Assembly (NCBI GenBank): GCA_050180235.1
Contig: JBFXEJ010000114.1
Location: forward strand, 1-18,674
Direction: 5' to 3'
From: JAABRU01 sp050180235
GTDB taxonomy: Bacteria > Desulfobacterota > Desulfobacteria > Desulfobacterales > Desulfococcaceae
Length of the DNA stretch: 18,674 bases
Each line of letters opens with the position of its first letter. The first letter of the stretch is position 1. A program made the position numbers and the translations under genes. The notes under the pieces are model-generated. The model saw only the letters and a program-made list of their open reading frames with translations. It had not been told where the DNA came from and searched no databases. This document shows positions 1-6,871 of the stretch, in pieces.

Positions 1-149
1 ATATGTTTTTCAAAGAACGAAAAAATACATGACAATGTTATCGGGATGTATATAAACCGTTATTATTTTGTAAACGGTCTGTTTTCGGAAACGGCATAAT
101 CAACCTTTTTGACCCACTACCAAAAAAAATATGAATTTTATTTAGTTCA

Positions 150-262
150 AGCCCATTCGGGGCGGCATGTTTCAAATGTGTTCACATGCCGCTCCTAACG
201 GAGCTTTTCTGTTTCGTAAATTTTTGCTACTACTACAAACATACCGTCCCGAAGGGACTTGA
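150..262. repeat. Palindromic intergenic repeat debris downstream of the TIR/ATPase operon
   Basis: The first 280 bases hold no gene I can support. At 162-170 and 184-192 the 9-base arms GCGGCATGT and ACATGCCGC form a hairpin with a 13-nt loop. A second small hairpin, GTCCC-gaa-GGGAC, lies at 246-258. The block lies 3' of the minus-strand ATPase gene and could help end its transcript, but no T-run directly follows the large hairpin on that strand. It looks like remains of a dispersed palindromic repeat; no second copy is present here. Confidence 0.5.
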
Positions 263-280
263 AAACAAGAAAAATTTCCC

Positions 281-2464
281 TCAAACCACGTACTGATTCC
301 ACCATAGTTTCAGAATCGGAGAAGTGAAACGGTAGGATGTCGCTCCGCCGCTGACACTTCTGAAAATATAACCGTCAAATTCCAGTGTGCGCAGAACAAA
401 GGGATATTGATCCGCAAGGGAAAATGCTGTTGCCAATTCCTGCAGTTGCGGCATTGTCATATCCTCATTCTGCCGGGACAATATTTTGAGCAAATCCAAT
501 GCAAAAGCAAGTTCCTTATCTGCAAATGTCTTGCTCAACCGCTCGTAATAATGTGCAAAATTGGCATCATTGCGCCTGCCCGTGATTTTGGAAAAGGCAC
601 TATCCACAGAATCTTTGCTTACGGTTTTGCCGAGATCAGATTCATCAGCAAATTCCTGCACCAGCAGTTGAATGTGATAGGGAGAAAACCATGACATTTT
701 GTCCAGCATATAATCAATGCACTCAGGAGAATACAAAATATTTCCGCTTTCCAGCAGACGGACTGTCAGCAGTTTTGCCTCTTCCCGGTCAAATGGCTCA
801 ATTTCAAAGATATTCAAATCATTGATTGCCTGTGTTGCGCCCAGTTTTTCCGCCAAAGTCGGCAGACCAATGGAACCTGTGAGAAGAAAGAGGATATTGG
901 AAGTGGCTTCCTGCCGGATTTCACGATTCATTTGCAAGAAGCGGATCGATTCCTCTTTTCCGCTTTTTCGGAAAATATTTTCAACGGTCTGGGGAAATTC
1001 ATCAATCATAAGAACAACTTTCAAACCCTGGGTATCATCCAGTTTTTTCACCAGATTTCTGAATTCCTCATAAAAAGTTGTTTTGGATTCTCCCAACTCA
1101 AGGGAAATTCCGAAACCGCCCAGTTTTTTGAACCGTTCCTGAAATTCATCAAACAATTTAGATGCTTTGTTTGACAGTTTCTGAATTTTGCCCACAGCAC
1201 TGCTTTTGAACAGTTCGTTGAGTACAACCTTGAAAAACTGTTCCGGACTGTCTACAGCCTCGGTAATCACATAAACCGCATTGTACGCGTCATCAGATTT
1301 ATCCTCCAGATAACGGAGAATCGCTGTTTTGCCCATGCGTCTTGGCGCGGCAATATAGAGATTTGCGCCCGAATCCAGACGGCGATACAGGCGTTTGATC
1401 AGTTTTTCCCTGACAAAGAAATTTTCGCCTCTCGGCGTTTGTCCTACTATGTTCTTCATACCTACTATGTTCTTCATAAATGTATATTTTTTTTGAGACC
1501 AGGGGGCTTCTTTATCAAGCAGGTATTCTTTGAATTTTTCGTAAACTTCAGAGAGAGTATTAATTTCGTCACCTGTTTCACGAAGTACAGCAATCTCTTC
1601 TCCGTAAGCATAATAGGGAATATAAGGAACCTGAATTTTATCAAAAAATGAATCCAGATCACAGGCTGTCAAACCGTAAATTTCTTTGAATGCGTTTTCA
1701 AACTCCGACTGATACCCTTTGATTCCCTCTTTTTCATTTCCCATTCGCCAATTGTTTTTACGCACAAGTTCGGCGTTATCTATACGAGTCGGCAGAGGAA
1801 ATGCCATCAACGGACGAAAATCATCTGATTGTTTTCGATAGTCTGCAGATTTGTGCAACAGTTCAATTACGCCTGAAATGCTTTGTTTATTTGGCGTAAA
1901 AATCAAGACCAAAATCTCCGGCATGAGCATTGTGCAAATTCCGCTCGTATCCGTGTATCCTGTTCGGGAATCAATCAAAACATACTGATATATCTGTGTC
2001 AAATGTTCTGCAAACAAATAAAATAAATTCGGAGCGTTTTTAAATAAGCCCACCCAGTCGAAATTTCTGACCAAAGAAGAATACTTGTCATCTTTTTTTC
2101 CGCAGGTTATTATATCCAAAGAAGAAATATCCGTTTTTTGGATATATTCATCCAACCTGATCGAATCAAGTATTTTTGAAACTTCCTGCTCTTCCATTTC
2201 CCGAATGTTATCGGATTTTTCAAGACGCTGTTTAATAATATTTCGAATCTCAGCAAAAAAATCAATAAGTCCTTTTTCAGAATCGCTGATCGCTCCATTG
2301 CGAAAGAATTGATGCAAACCCGGAGCATCCAAATCCCAATCGATCATAAGAACGCGACTGCTGTGTTTTTTGGCTAACAAACATGCTATATTTGCAAGCG
2401 CCATTGAACGCCCTACGCCGCCCTTGAATGAATAAAACGTAATAATTTTTCCTTTTTCATTCAT
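281..2464 (-). CDS. KGGVGR-type ParA/MinD-like ATPase fused to an AAA/STAND-like ATPase (predicted conflict-system NTPase)
   Basis: This 727-residue soluble protein has two NTPase modules. Residues 7-60 carry a deviant Walker A (KGGVGRS, 14-20), followed by MIDWDLDAPG and, later, VLIDSRTG as Walker B; this is the KGGVGR branch of the SIMIBI/ParA superfamily. The second module starts near residue 345 with APRRMGKT (about 372-380) as Walker A and VVLMIDEF (about 483-490) as Walker B. It ends in an apparent winged-helix region closing with FTSPILKLWW, as in archaeal-type/STAND-like ATPases. The ATG is preceded by AAGAGG, which overlaps the stop codon of the upstream TIR gene 12 bp away, so the two are probably translationally coupled. 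KGGVGR ATPases are known partners of TIR-like proteins in predicted NTP-dependent conflict systems. I infer a sensor/regulator role for a TIR effector; function is unproven. The gene is visibly more A/T-rich than the cyclase and Wsp genes, which suggests transfer. Confidence 0.85.
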   Translation of the reverse strand: MNEKGKIITFYSFKGGVGRSMALANIACLLAKKHSSRVLMIDWDLDAPGLHQFFRNGAISDSEKGLIDFFAEIRNIIKQRLEKSDNIREMEEQEVSKILDSIRLDEYIQKTDISSLDIITCGKKDDKYSSLVRNFDWVGLFKNAPNLFYLFAEHLTQIYQYVLIDSRTGYTDTSGICTMLMPEILVLIFTPNKQSISGVIELLHKSADYRKQSDDFRPLMAFPLPTRIDNAELVRKNNWRMGNEKEGIKGYQSEFENAFKEIYGLTACDLDSFFDKIQVPYIPYYAYGEEIAVLRETGDEINTLSEVYEKFKEYLLDKEAPWSQKKYTFMKNIVGMKNIVGQTPRGENFFVREKLIKRLYRRLDSGANLYIAAPRRMGKTAILRYLEDKSDDAYNAVYVITEAVDSPEQFFKVVLNELFKSSAVGKIQKLSNKASKLFDEFQERFKKLGGFGISLELGESKTTFYEEFRNLVKKLDDTQGLKVVLMIDEFPQTVENIFRKSGKEESIRFLQMNREIRQEATSNILFLLTGSIGLPTLAEKLGATQAINDLNIFEIEPFDREEAKLLTVRLLESGNILYSPECIDYMLDKMSWFSPYHIQLLVQEFADESDLGKTVSKDSVDSAFSKITGRRNDANFAHYYERLSKTFADKELAFALDLLKILSRQNEDMTMPQLQELATAFSLADQYPFVLRTLEFDGYIFRSVSGGATSYRFTSPILKLWWNQYVV
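1443..1478 (-). repeat. Perfect 18-bp in-frame tandem duplication in the inter-ATPase linker
   Basis: Two identical 18-base units abut (1443-1460 and 1461-1478). On the coding strand they give a repeated hexapeptide, MKNIVG-MKNIVG, at about residues 329-340, between the KGGVGR module and the AAA module. The unit is a multiple of three, so gain or loss would change linker length without a frameshift. Confidence 0.9.
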
Positions 2465-2476
2465 ATTATCTGCCTC

Positions 2477-3109
2477 TTAGTCAAACGGAAAAGGTTTCGG
2501 AGCAGGTTTAAACTGTACCCGGAGTTCGGGAACTTTATCTTCTGCCGGCAGCTCAAAGTTTTCACAGTCCTGACAAAGATCGGTTTCTGTTTCACAGAAG
2601 TTTTCGAAAAAATCATTAATCCTTTCAGCTACTTTACGTATTTCTTCGGCAAATTCCGTTTCCTTCAGAATATTGGGAGAACTCAGGGTAAATCTGGAAA
2701 AATCCAAACATTGTCTCTTTCCTTTGATAATGTCGGGAATGCGGTCAGCCCCTCTTAACACAATCGGAAGAATTAGGCCCGCTCTCCGGTTCAAAACCCA
2801 GTTCATCTTTTCAAAGCGTTCTTTTTCCAAGCCTTCCATTGCGTTATATTCCCGCAGACAGTATGACTGCCTGTAATAAGAAGGGGTTAATACAGCGACC
2901 ATGCAAACACTGTAACACAGGGCCGAAGCAATTTTGGGATCAAACATATCGCCTGATTGCAGTCGCTTTCTGTCTAAAAACACAGGATATTTTTTTAGAC
3001 AAAGTTCTATTTCAGTACTGATGGCTCTGTAAATCTGATCAATAAAAGTCTGAATCAGTTCCTCTTTTCCGGAACAGTAGCTGATAAAGCAGGAATATTT
3101 AAACGCCAT
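2477..3109 (-). CDS. TIR-domain protein, candidate NADase effector paired with the KGGVGR ATPase
   Basis: This 210-residue cytosolic protein has no signal peptide or membrane segment. The TIR fold is seen from residue 5 (YSCFISYCS, the box-1-like strand), then VFLDRKRLQSGD (43-54), then VAVLTPSYYRQSYCLREY (71-88). The last segment contains the C-x-x-E arrangement expected of the catalytic Glu in NAD-cleaving TIR domains (Glu87). The domain ends near residue 165. The remaining ~45 residues are acidic with three Cys and end in a proline-rich tail (PAPKPFPFD). The ATG has a good ribosome site, AAGGAGAGG, and lies just downstream of a sigma70-like promoter at 3138-3166. It resembles the stand-alone TIR/TIR-like proteins (FxsC-type) encoded next to KGGVGR ATPases. 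NAD hydrolysis after activation by the partner is inference. Confidence 0.8.
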   Translation of the reverse strand: MAFKYSCFISYCSGKEELIQTFIDQIYRAISTEIELCLKKYPVFLDRKRLQSGDMFDPKIASALCYSVCMVAVLTPSYYRQSYCLREYNAMEGLEKERFEKMNWVLNRRAGLILPIVLRGADRIPDIIKGKRQCLDFSRFTLSSPNILKETEFAEEIRKVAERINDFFENFCETETDLCQDCENFELPAEDKVPELRVQFKPAPKPFPFD

Positions 3110-3137
3110 CGAAACAGCCTCTCCTTAGAAATAAAGC

Positions 3138-3166
3138 ATTATCTCTTTTGTCTTGATCTTTTTCAA
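3138..3166 (-). promoter_or_regulatory. Sigma70-like promoter for the TIR/ATPase operon
   Basis: On the minus strand, TTGAAA (3166-3161) and GATAAT (3143-3138) are separated by exactly 17 bases. Transcription would begin near 3131, about 20 bases before the TIR start codon, leaving room for the AAGGAGAGG ribosome site. The promoter lies next to and partly inside the gene-fragment scar, so it may have formed from the debris. Confidence 0.55.
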
Positions 3167-3177
3167 GTCTGATTTCA

Positions 3178-3429
3178 AAATTGCCCATGCGTTTTGGCGC
3201 GGCAACAGAGGATATGATATTGAATCGTCCGATCAGCGTTTCCACAAGCATCTCCCGTGTAGTTTCCAGTTTTTCCAAATATCTGCCTTCCTTTACCCCT
3301 TCCTCTTTCGCTATTTCAAAAATATCAAGTATTTTAATATACTTCCATAAGACTTTTAAGCGTTGTTTGTCAATCAGCCGGTTGGACAGAATCAGTGTGG
3401 TTGCCAGCAGTCTGAACGGTATTCTGCCT
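3178..3429 (-). pseudogene. Chimeric remnant: Rpn/PD-(D/E)XK transposase-like C-terminal tail joined to an ATPase P-loop fragment
   Basis: On the minus strand an open frame without its own start reads IPFRLLATTLILSNRLIDKQ, continues through a segment rich in EEG/KEG, and then reads LETTREMLVETLIGRFNIIS. This resembles the C-terminal tail of Rpn-type/PD-(D/E)XK 'transposase' proteins. It then runs into VAAPKRMGN, a decayed copy of the APRRMGKT P-loop. The DNA at 3181-3205 matches 1329-1353 at 24 of 25 positions. The frame overlaps the last codons of the cyclase gene. I read it as debris of two genes left by rearrangement. Family assignment rests on pattern recognition only. Confidence 0.45.
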
Positions 3430-4464
3430 GATCCGGTACAATCTGGTCTGAACCGTCTTGCCTTTTAGCAACAGTTCTTTGGCAAAAACAAATTCTTGGG
3501 GATTTTTCAGGCGTGACCATGTGCTTTCCGTAATCAGAAAATTTCCCGGATCACATACGCTTTCCACTCTCGAAGCAGTATTGACCACATCCCCGATAAC
3601 CGTCATATCCCTGCGTTCCTTTGAACCGATGTCCCCATGAACCAGTTGTCCGCTGTTGATGCCGATGCGCACCCTGATTTGGGGAAAACCCTTTTTTTTC
3701 AGCACAGTGTTTGCACCGGGCAGCCCTTTTTCCAGAATCTCCTTTGCAGCATTTACAGCATCATTGGCATCGATAAAAATAGCCATGACACAGTCACCGA
3801 TGAATTTGTCAATATCACCGCTGTTCTGCCGGATGATATGGGAGGAAACATTGAAATAGGTGTTGAGGATATAAACGGTCTCTTCCGGAGAAACAGCTTC
3901 TGAAATGGAGGTGAATCCCACCAGATCCATAAAAAGGACTGTCAGATCCTTCAGACTTGCCACTGTGTCCGCATCCTCCTCCACGGCTTTCTGAACTGAC
4001 TGAAAGGTTGTTTCGGAAACATACTGGCGGATGAGTTTTTTGAATTTATCCTCCATAATCCGCAGATTTTCTTCAGCAGATATATCCCGGAACACCTCTA
4101 TGGCCCCGATAATGCGTCCCTTTTCGCTTTTCACAGGCCCTATATGGGTGGAAACCGGTATTCTGCGGCCTGATTTGTGCAGGGGATACAATTTGGATTC
4201 TATGGATCTGTCCTCATCAATGGCCCGAATCAGGGGGCAGTCCTTTTTGCAGACCAGGGAGCCGTTTCCGTCCAGATGGTTGAGAATATTGTCTTTGCAG
4301 CGTTTTCCAATGACCTCATCCGCACTGTATCCGGTGATTCTTTCCGCTCCCCGGTTCCAGAAGACTATCTTCCGGTTTGTATCCACCACATATACCCCGT
4401 CATAGATGAAATTCATCATATCACGGGATTCTTTGCCCAGAAATTTTTCCAGCTCCGTATCCAT
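3370..4464 (-). CDS. PAS-domain class III adenylate cyclase
   Basis: This ~364-residue soluble protein would convert ATP to cAMP. An N-terminal PAS domain (about 14-125; GVYVVDTNRKIVFWNRGAERITG, closing in EVFRDIS) carries an unusual Cys cluster (RCKDN...LVCKKDCPL). A short helical linker leads to the cyclase domain (about 170-345). It shows both metal Asp residues (FMDLVGFTS, about 180; FIGDCVMA, about 222), the Lys of DKFIGD and the Thr of TVIGD that specify adenine, and the transition-state Asn/Arg in VVNTASRV. I prefer the ATG at 4464, nine bases after AGGGA, over an in-frame TTG at 4470. It is the third gene of an operon, 12 bp after the upstream cNMP-binding gene. The last ~14 residues after YRIR look like read-through into the adjacent fragment scar. 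The PAS ligand is unknown. Confidence 0.85.
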   Translation of the reverse strand: MDTELEKFLGKESRDMMNFIYDGVYVVDTNRKIVFWNRGAERITGYSADEVIGKRCKDNILNHLDGNGSLVCKKDCPLIRAIDEDRSIESKLYPLHKSGRRIPVSTHIGPVKSEKGRIIGAIEVFRDISAEENLRIMEDKFKKLIRQYVSETTFQSVQKAVEEDADTVASLKDLTVLFMDLVGFTSISEAVSPEETVYILNTYFNVSSHIIRQNSGDIDKFIGDCVMAIFIDANDAVNAAKEILEKGLPGANTVLKKKGFPQIRVRIGINSGQLVHGDIGSKERRDMTVIGDVVNTASRVESVCDPGNFLITESTWSRLKNPQEFVFAKELLLKGKTVQTRLYRIRQNTVQTAGNHTDSVQPAD

Positions 4465-4476
4465 TTTCAACTGTCC

Positions 4477-5499
4477 CTATTCCTCATCCACTTTCCGCAC
4501 ACCTTCCATGAGCAGCCACATGAAATCTCCCAGCGGTTCGGATTTCATATCCTCTTCCGGCAGACCGGGCATGAATTTGAACCTGCCGCTTTTTTCTCCC
4601 ATGACCGCGAAAAATGCCTTTATTCCCTCATTTTCCATATAATGCGCCCGGACCAGTTCCCCATCCCTGAAGGAAATGCTGGCTGTTCCCCTGCTCAGAT
4701 CAAGAAGCAGTATGCCGGTTTTCTGATGACTGTTCAGGGTCTGAAACAGCTCGGACGGCGGCATTTCACTCAGTTTTCCCACCATGCCGGATGAAAATTC
4801 CTGAGCTCTGGCCACATTGATATTGGTCAGACGCCGGGCCAGCATCTTGGCAAAATACATCTGCAGGGTGGGGAAACGGTTGAGCACCTGGCGGAAATCC
4901 CTGCTGCTGATATACAGAAGTTTGGCCGCCTCTGTGACTTTGACGGTCGCGCCCACAGGATCACCGCTGAGAAGACTCATCTCTCCGAAAATTTCTCCGG
5001 AACCCAGAAATGCGATGCTGACATCCGCGTCCTCCAGTATTTCAACCCTGCCGGAAACAATAATATACAGATTTCTGCCGGGTTCCCCTTTCCGGATAAC
5101 GGTTTCTCCCTCCCCGTATTTTTTCAGTTTCAGAAAAGAGATGATTTCTTTGATATTTTCCCTTGATAAATCCTGGAACAGGGAAAATCCGGACAGCATA
5201 TCCGCAATGGCATTGAGTTCCTCCTCTGATTTCTTCTGTGGCGGCATTCCCGCGGATGGGTCCTTTTTATATCCCAGACGGATTTTCCCGCTGCATCCGC
5301 CGCAGAAAAATGTCTGCCTGGGAGTATCGCTGTCTCTTTTTCCGAAAAGTTCTGAAATATCCTTTACAAGAATAAGGCAGACCGGTTTGTCCGGCGGAAC
5401 TATGAGAGCATTGCCGGAAAGGCAGAACTCATCGCCCAGACTGTACAGGGGGCACTGACTGTCTTCAATAATTTTTATAATAGCGTCCGGAAATTCCAT
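4477..5499 (-). CDS. Cys-motif / cNMP-binding domain / DUF4388 (PATAN) protein, copy 1
   Basis: This 340-residue soluble protein has three parts. Residues 10-76 form a small domain with Cys16, Cys41, Cys66 and Cys69 (CPLY..GD.F, then P.C.ILV.DI, then FFCGGCSGKIRL), possibly a metal or redox site. Residues 105-225 are a Crp-type cyclic nucleotide-binding fold (ETVIRKGEPGRNLYIIVSG). Residues 240-335 are DUF4388/PATAN (GKLSEMPPSELFQTLNSHQK...GDFMWLLMEG). In the phosphate-binding cassette, FGEMSLLSGDPVGATV keeps the ribose-binding Glu but has Val where the phosphate-contacting Arg is expected, so cAMP/cGMP binding is uncertain. There is no DNA-binding helix-turn-helix. ATG follows AGGGA by about ten bases. 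It lies between its paralogue and an adenylate cyclase gene, suggesting a cAMP-response or adaptor role by inference. Confidence 0.8.
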   Translation of the reverse strand: MEFPDAIIKIIEDSQCPLYSLGDEFCLSGNALIVPPDKPVCLILVKDISELFGKRDSDTPRQTFFCGGCSGKIRLGYKKDPSAGMPPQKKSEEELNAIADMLSGFSLFQDLSRENIKEIISFLKLKKYGEGETVIRKGEPGRNLYIIVSGRVEILEDADVSIAFLGSGEIFGEMSLLSGDPVGATVKVTEAAKLLYISSRDFRQVLNRFPTLQMYFAKMLARRLTNINVARAQEFSSGMVGKLSEMPPSELFQTLNSHQKTGILLLDLSRGTASISFRDGELVRAHYMENEGIKAFFAVMGEKSGRFKFMPGLPEEDMKSEPLGDFMWLLMEGVRKVDEE

Positions 5500-5532
5500 G
5501 TCTTTTATCCCTGATTTCGGACAGCATACGGC

Positions 5533-6585
5533 TTATCCGAGATCGTTTTCATCAATTTTTCTGATACCTTCCATGAGCAGCCACATGAAATCCCCCAGCG
5601 GGGGAGTATCCCTTTCTTTCGGAGTCAGCTCGGAATTGAATTTGAACTGCCCGGATTTTTGCCTGAGAATTTCAAAAAAAGCGGCAGCACCTGTTTTTGT
5701 ACCGCAGACAGCGCCGACCAGTTCTCCCTCCCGGAAGCATACCCTTGCCTTTCCTTCGGAAAAAGTCAGATCAGCCGCGCCGGTTTTCTGGTTCGCGTTA
5801 AGGGTCTGAAACAGTTCCGAAGGGCTCATCTCGGACAGCCTGCCTGCCATTCCTGAGGTCAGTTCCTCGGACATGGCCACATTGCTTTCCGAAAGCCGTC
5901 TGGCCAGCATCCGGGACAGATACATCTGGACAGAAGGATAATGATCCAGAATTCTGAGAAAATCCTTTCCCCTGATATACAGTATCTTTGCAGGTTCCAA
6001 AGCCCGGACAGTTGCCGCAACCGCATCTCCGCTGATAAGACTCATCTCTCCGAAAACCTCACCTTTTCCCAAATAGGCAATGTGCATATCTCCCTCACCG
6101 GTCACCTCCACCCTGCCGGAAGTTATGATATACAGATTCAGCCCCGGAGTTCCTTTGCGGATTATGGTTTCTCCTTTCGCGGCCTGACGGATTTTCAGAA
6201 AAGAACCCAGTTCGCCAAGCTGGTTCTCATTTAGACCCTTAAACATGGGATAGTTGGCAAGCGCTTTTATAATAGCTCTGATTTTTTCATATTTTTCATG
6301 AAATTCACTGGATTCGGATTGGCTTCCGGATTCCTTTCCCTCCAGCCGGATAAGTCCGGGACAGTCCTTTTTCGGACCGCTGCATGTGAACTGCCAGGAA
6401 GAGCTGTCTTTCAGCCGTCCGGCCAGTTTCGATGCCTCACTGATATCTCCGACCAGAATGATGCAGGTGGGTTTTCCCGGGGGAAACATCAGAGAGCCTG
6501 CTGACAGGGTAAAAATATCACCGGTCTGATACAGGGGACAGCCATTCGATTCAATGATTTTCAAAATGGTTTCAGGAGCCTTCAT
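5533..6585 (-). CDS. Cys-motif / cNMP-binding domain / DUF4388 (PATAN) protein, copy 2
   Basis: This is a 350-residue paralogue of the next gene with the same three-part layout and 33 bp between them. Cys16 and Cys41 fall at exactly the same positions; the second pair is spread apart (Cys68 and Cys75, FTCSGPKKDCPG). The cNMP-binding fold covers about 110-230 and its cassette, FGEMSLISGDAVAATV, again has Val in place of the canonical Arg and also lacks the preceding Pro. DUF4388 (about 245-345) starts GRLSEMSPSELFQTLNANQK and ends GDFMWLLMEGIRK. ATG follows AAGGAAGG. It is first in the three-gene operon, behind the promoter at 6657-6685 and a terminator-like leader hairpin. Divergence is spread along the protein, so the duplication is not recent. 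Confidence 0.8.
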   Translation of the reverse strand: MKAPETILKIIESNGCPLYQTGDIFTLSAGSLMFPPGKPTCIILVGDISEASKLAGRLKDSSSWQFTCSGPKKDCPGLIRLEGKESGSQSESSEFHEKYEKIRAIIKALANYPMFKGLNENQLGELGSFLKIRQAAKGETIIRKGTPGLNLYIITSGRVEVTGEGDMHIAYLGKGEVFGEMSLISGDAVAATVRALEPAKILYIRGKDFLRILDHYPSVQMYLSRMLARRLSESNVAMSEELTSGMAGRLSEMSPSELFQTLNANQKTGAADLTFSEGKARVCFREGELVGAVCGTKTGAAAFFEILRQKSGQFKFNSELTPKERDTPPLGDFMWLLMEGIRKIDENDLG

Positions 6586-6607
6586 ACGGTTTTCCTTCCT
6601 TTGGATT

Positions 6608-6644
6608 GAAAAACAGGCCGGAACAGCGTCCGGTTTTCCGGCCT
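6608..6644 (-). terminator. Terminator-like hairpin in the leader of the cNMP operon (possible attenuator)
   Basis: Arms AGGCCGGAA (6615-6623) and TTCCGGCCT (6636-6644) pair perfectly over 9 bases with a 12-nt loop. On the minus strand the stem is followed by GTTTTTC (6614-6608), the form of an intrinsic terminator. It lies between the predicted promoter and the start codon at 6585, not after a gene. The loop holds TCCGG, which can pair with the 5' arm's CCGGA as an alternative. Confidence 0.5.
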
Positions 6645-6656
6645 TTGCAAAATCAG

Positions 6657-6685
6657 AGGTTACAAAATTACTGCGCGATGGTCAA
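6657..6685 (-). promoter_or_regulatory. Sigma70-like promoter for the cNMP-binding/cyclase operon
   Basis: On the minus strand TTGACC (6685-6680) and TAACCT (6662-6657) are spaced by 17 bases. The start point would be near 6650, giving a leader of about 65 nt that contains the hairpin at 6615-6644. The -10 is weak (TAACCT), so this is moderate evidence. Confidence 0.4.
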
Positions 6686-6788
6686 GAAATTGTCCGGATC
6701 TGAAAACAAATATTTTCCGGGCTGGGGGCTGAAAAGTCCTGACGTGACCGCGGGAACCTGTTTTTTCCGGAAAGACAGAAATTAATGA

Positions 6789-6817
6789 TTGCGCTTTTTG
6801 TGAAAAATGTCTACAAT
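6789..6817 (+). promoter_or_regulatory. Sigma70-like promoter for the Liv-type binding protein gene
   Basis: TTGCGC (6789-6794), a 17-base spacer and TACAAT (6812-6817) predict a start near 6824. This sits upstream of AAAGGAG and the GTG at 6872. It lies downstream of the ATG at 6785, which argues that the longer reading frame from 6785 is not the real start. Confidence 0.5.
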
Positions 6818-6871
6818 TTTTACGTTCCATTGTTTATAAACCCATCCATTAATGAAAGGAGAAAGAGAAAA

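Noticed and set aside
1..280. A small gene or RNA gene at the left edge.
   Set aside because: Only short frames and palindromic debris are present; no tRNA-like or other RNA fold could be supported.
4177..5458. Plus-strand open frames of 205 and 213 codons opposite the cyclase and cNMP-binding genes.
   Set aside because: They lack ribosome sites and domains and lie opposite well-supported genes.
2477..6585. A Pycsar-like defence system (cyclase plus TIR effector).
   Set aside because: The TIR protein has no cyclic-nucleotide-binding domain, the cyclase is an ordinary PAS-linked adenylate type, and the TIR/ATPase unit has its own promoter and is separated by a gene scar.
6785..6871. An N-terminal extension of the Liv-type protein starting at ATG 6785.
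   Set aside because: The signal peptide starts at GTG 6872 behind a ribosome site, and the likely promoter lies inside the putative extension.
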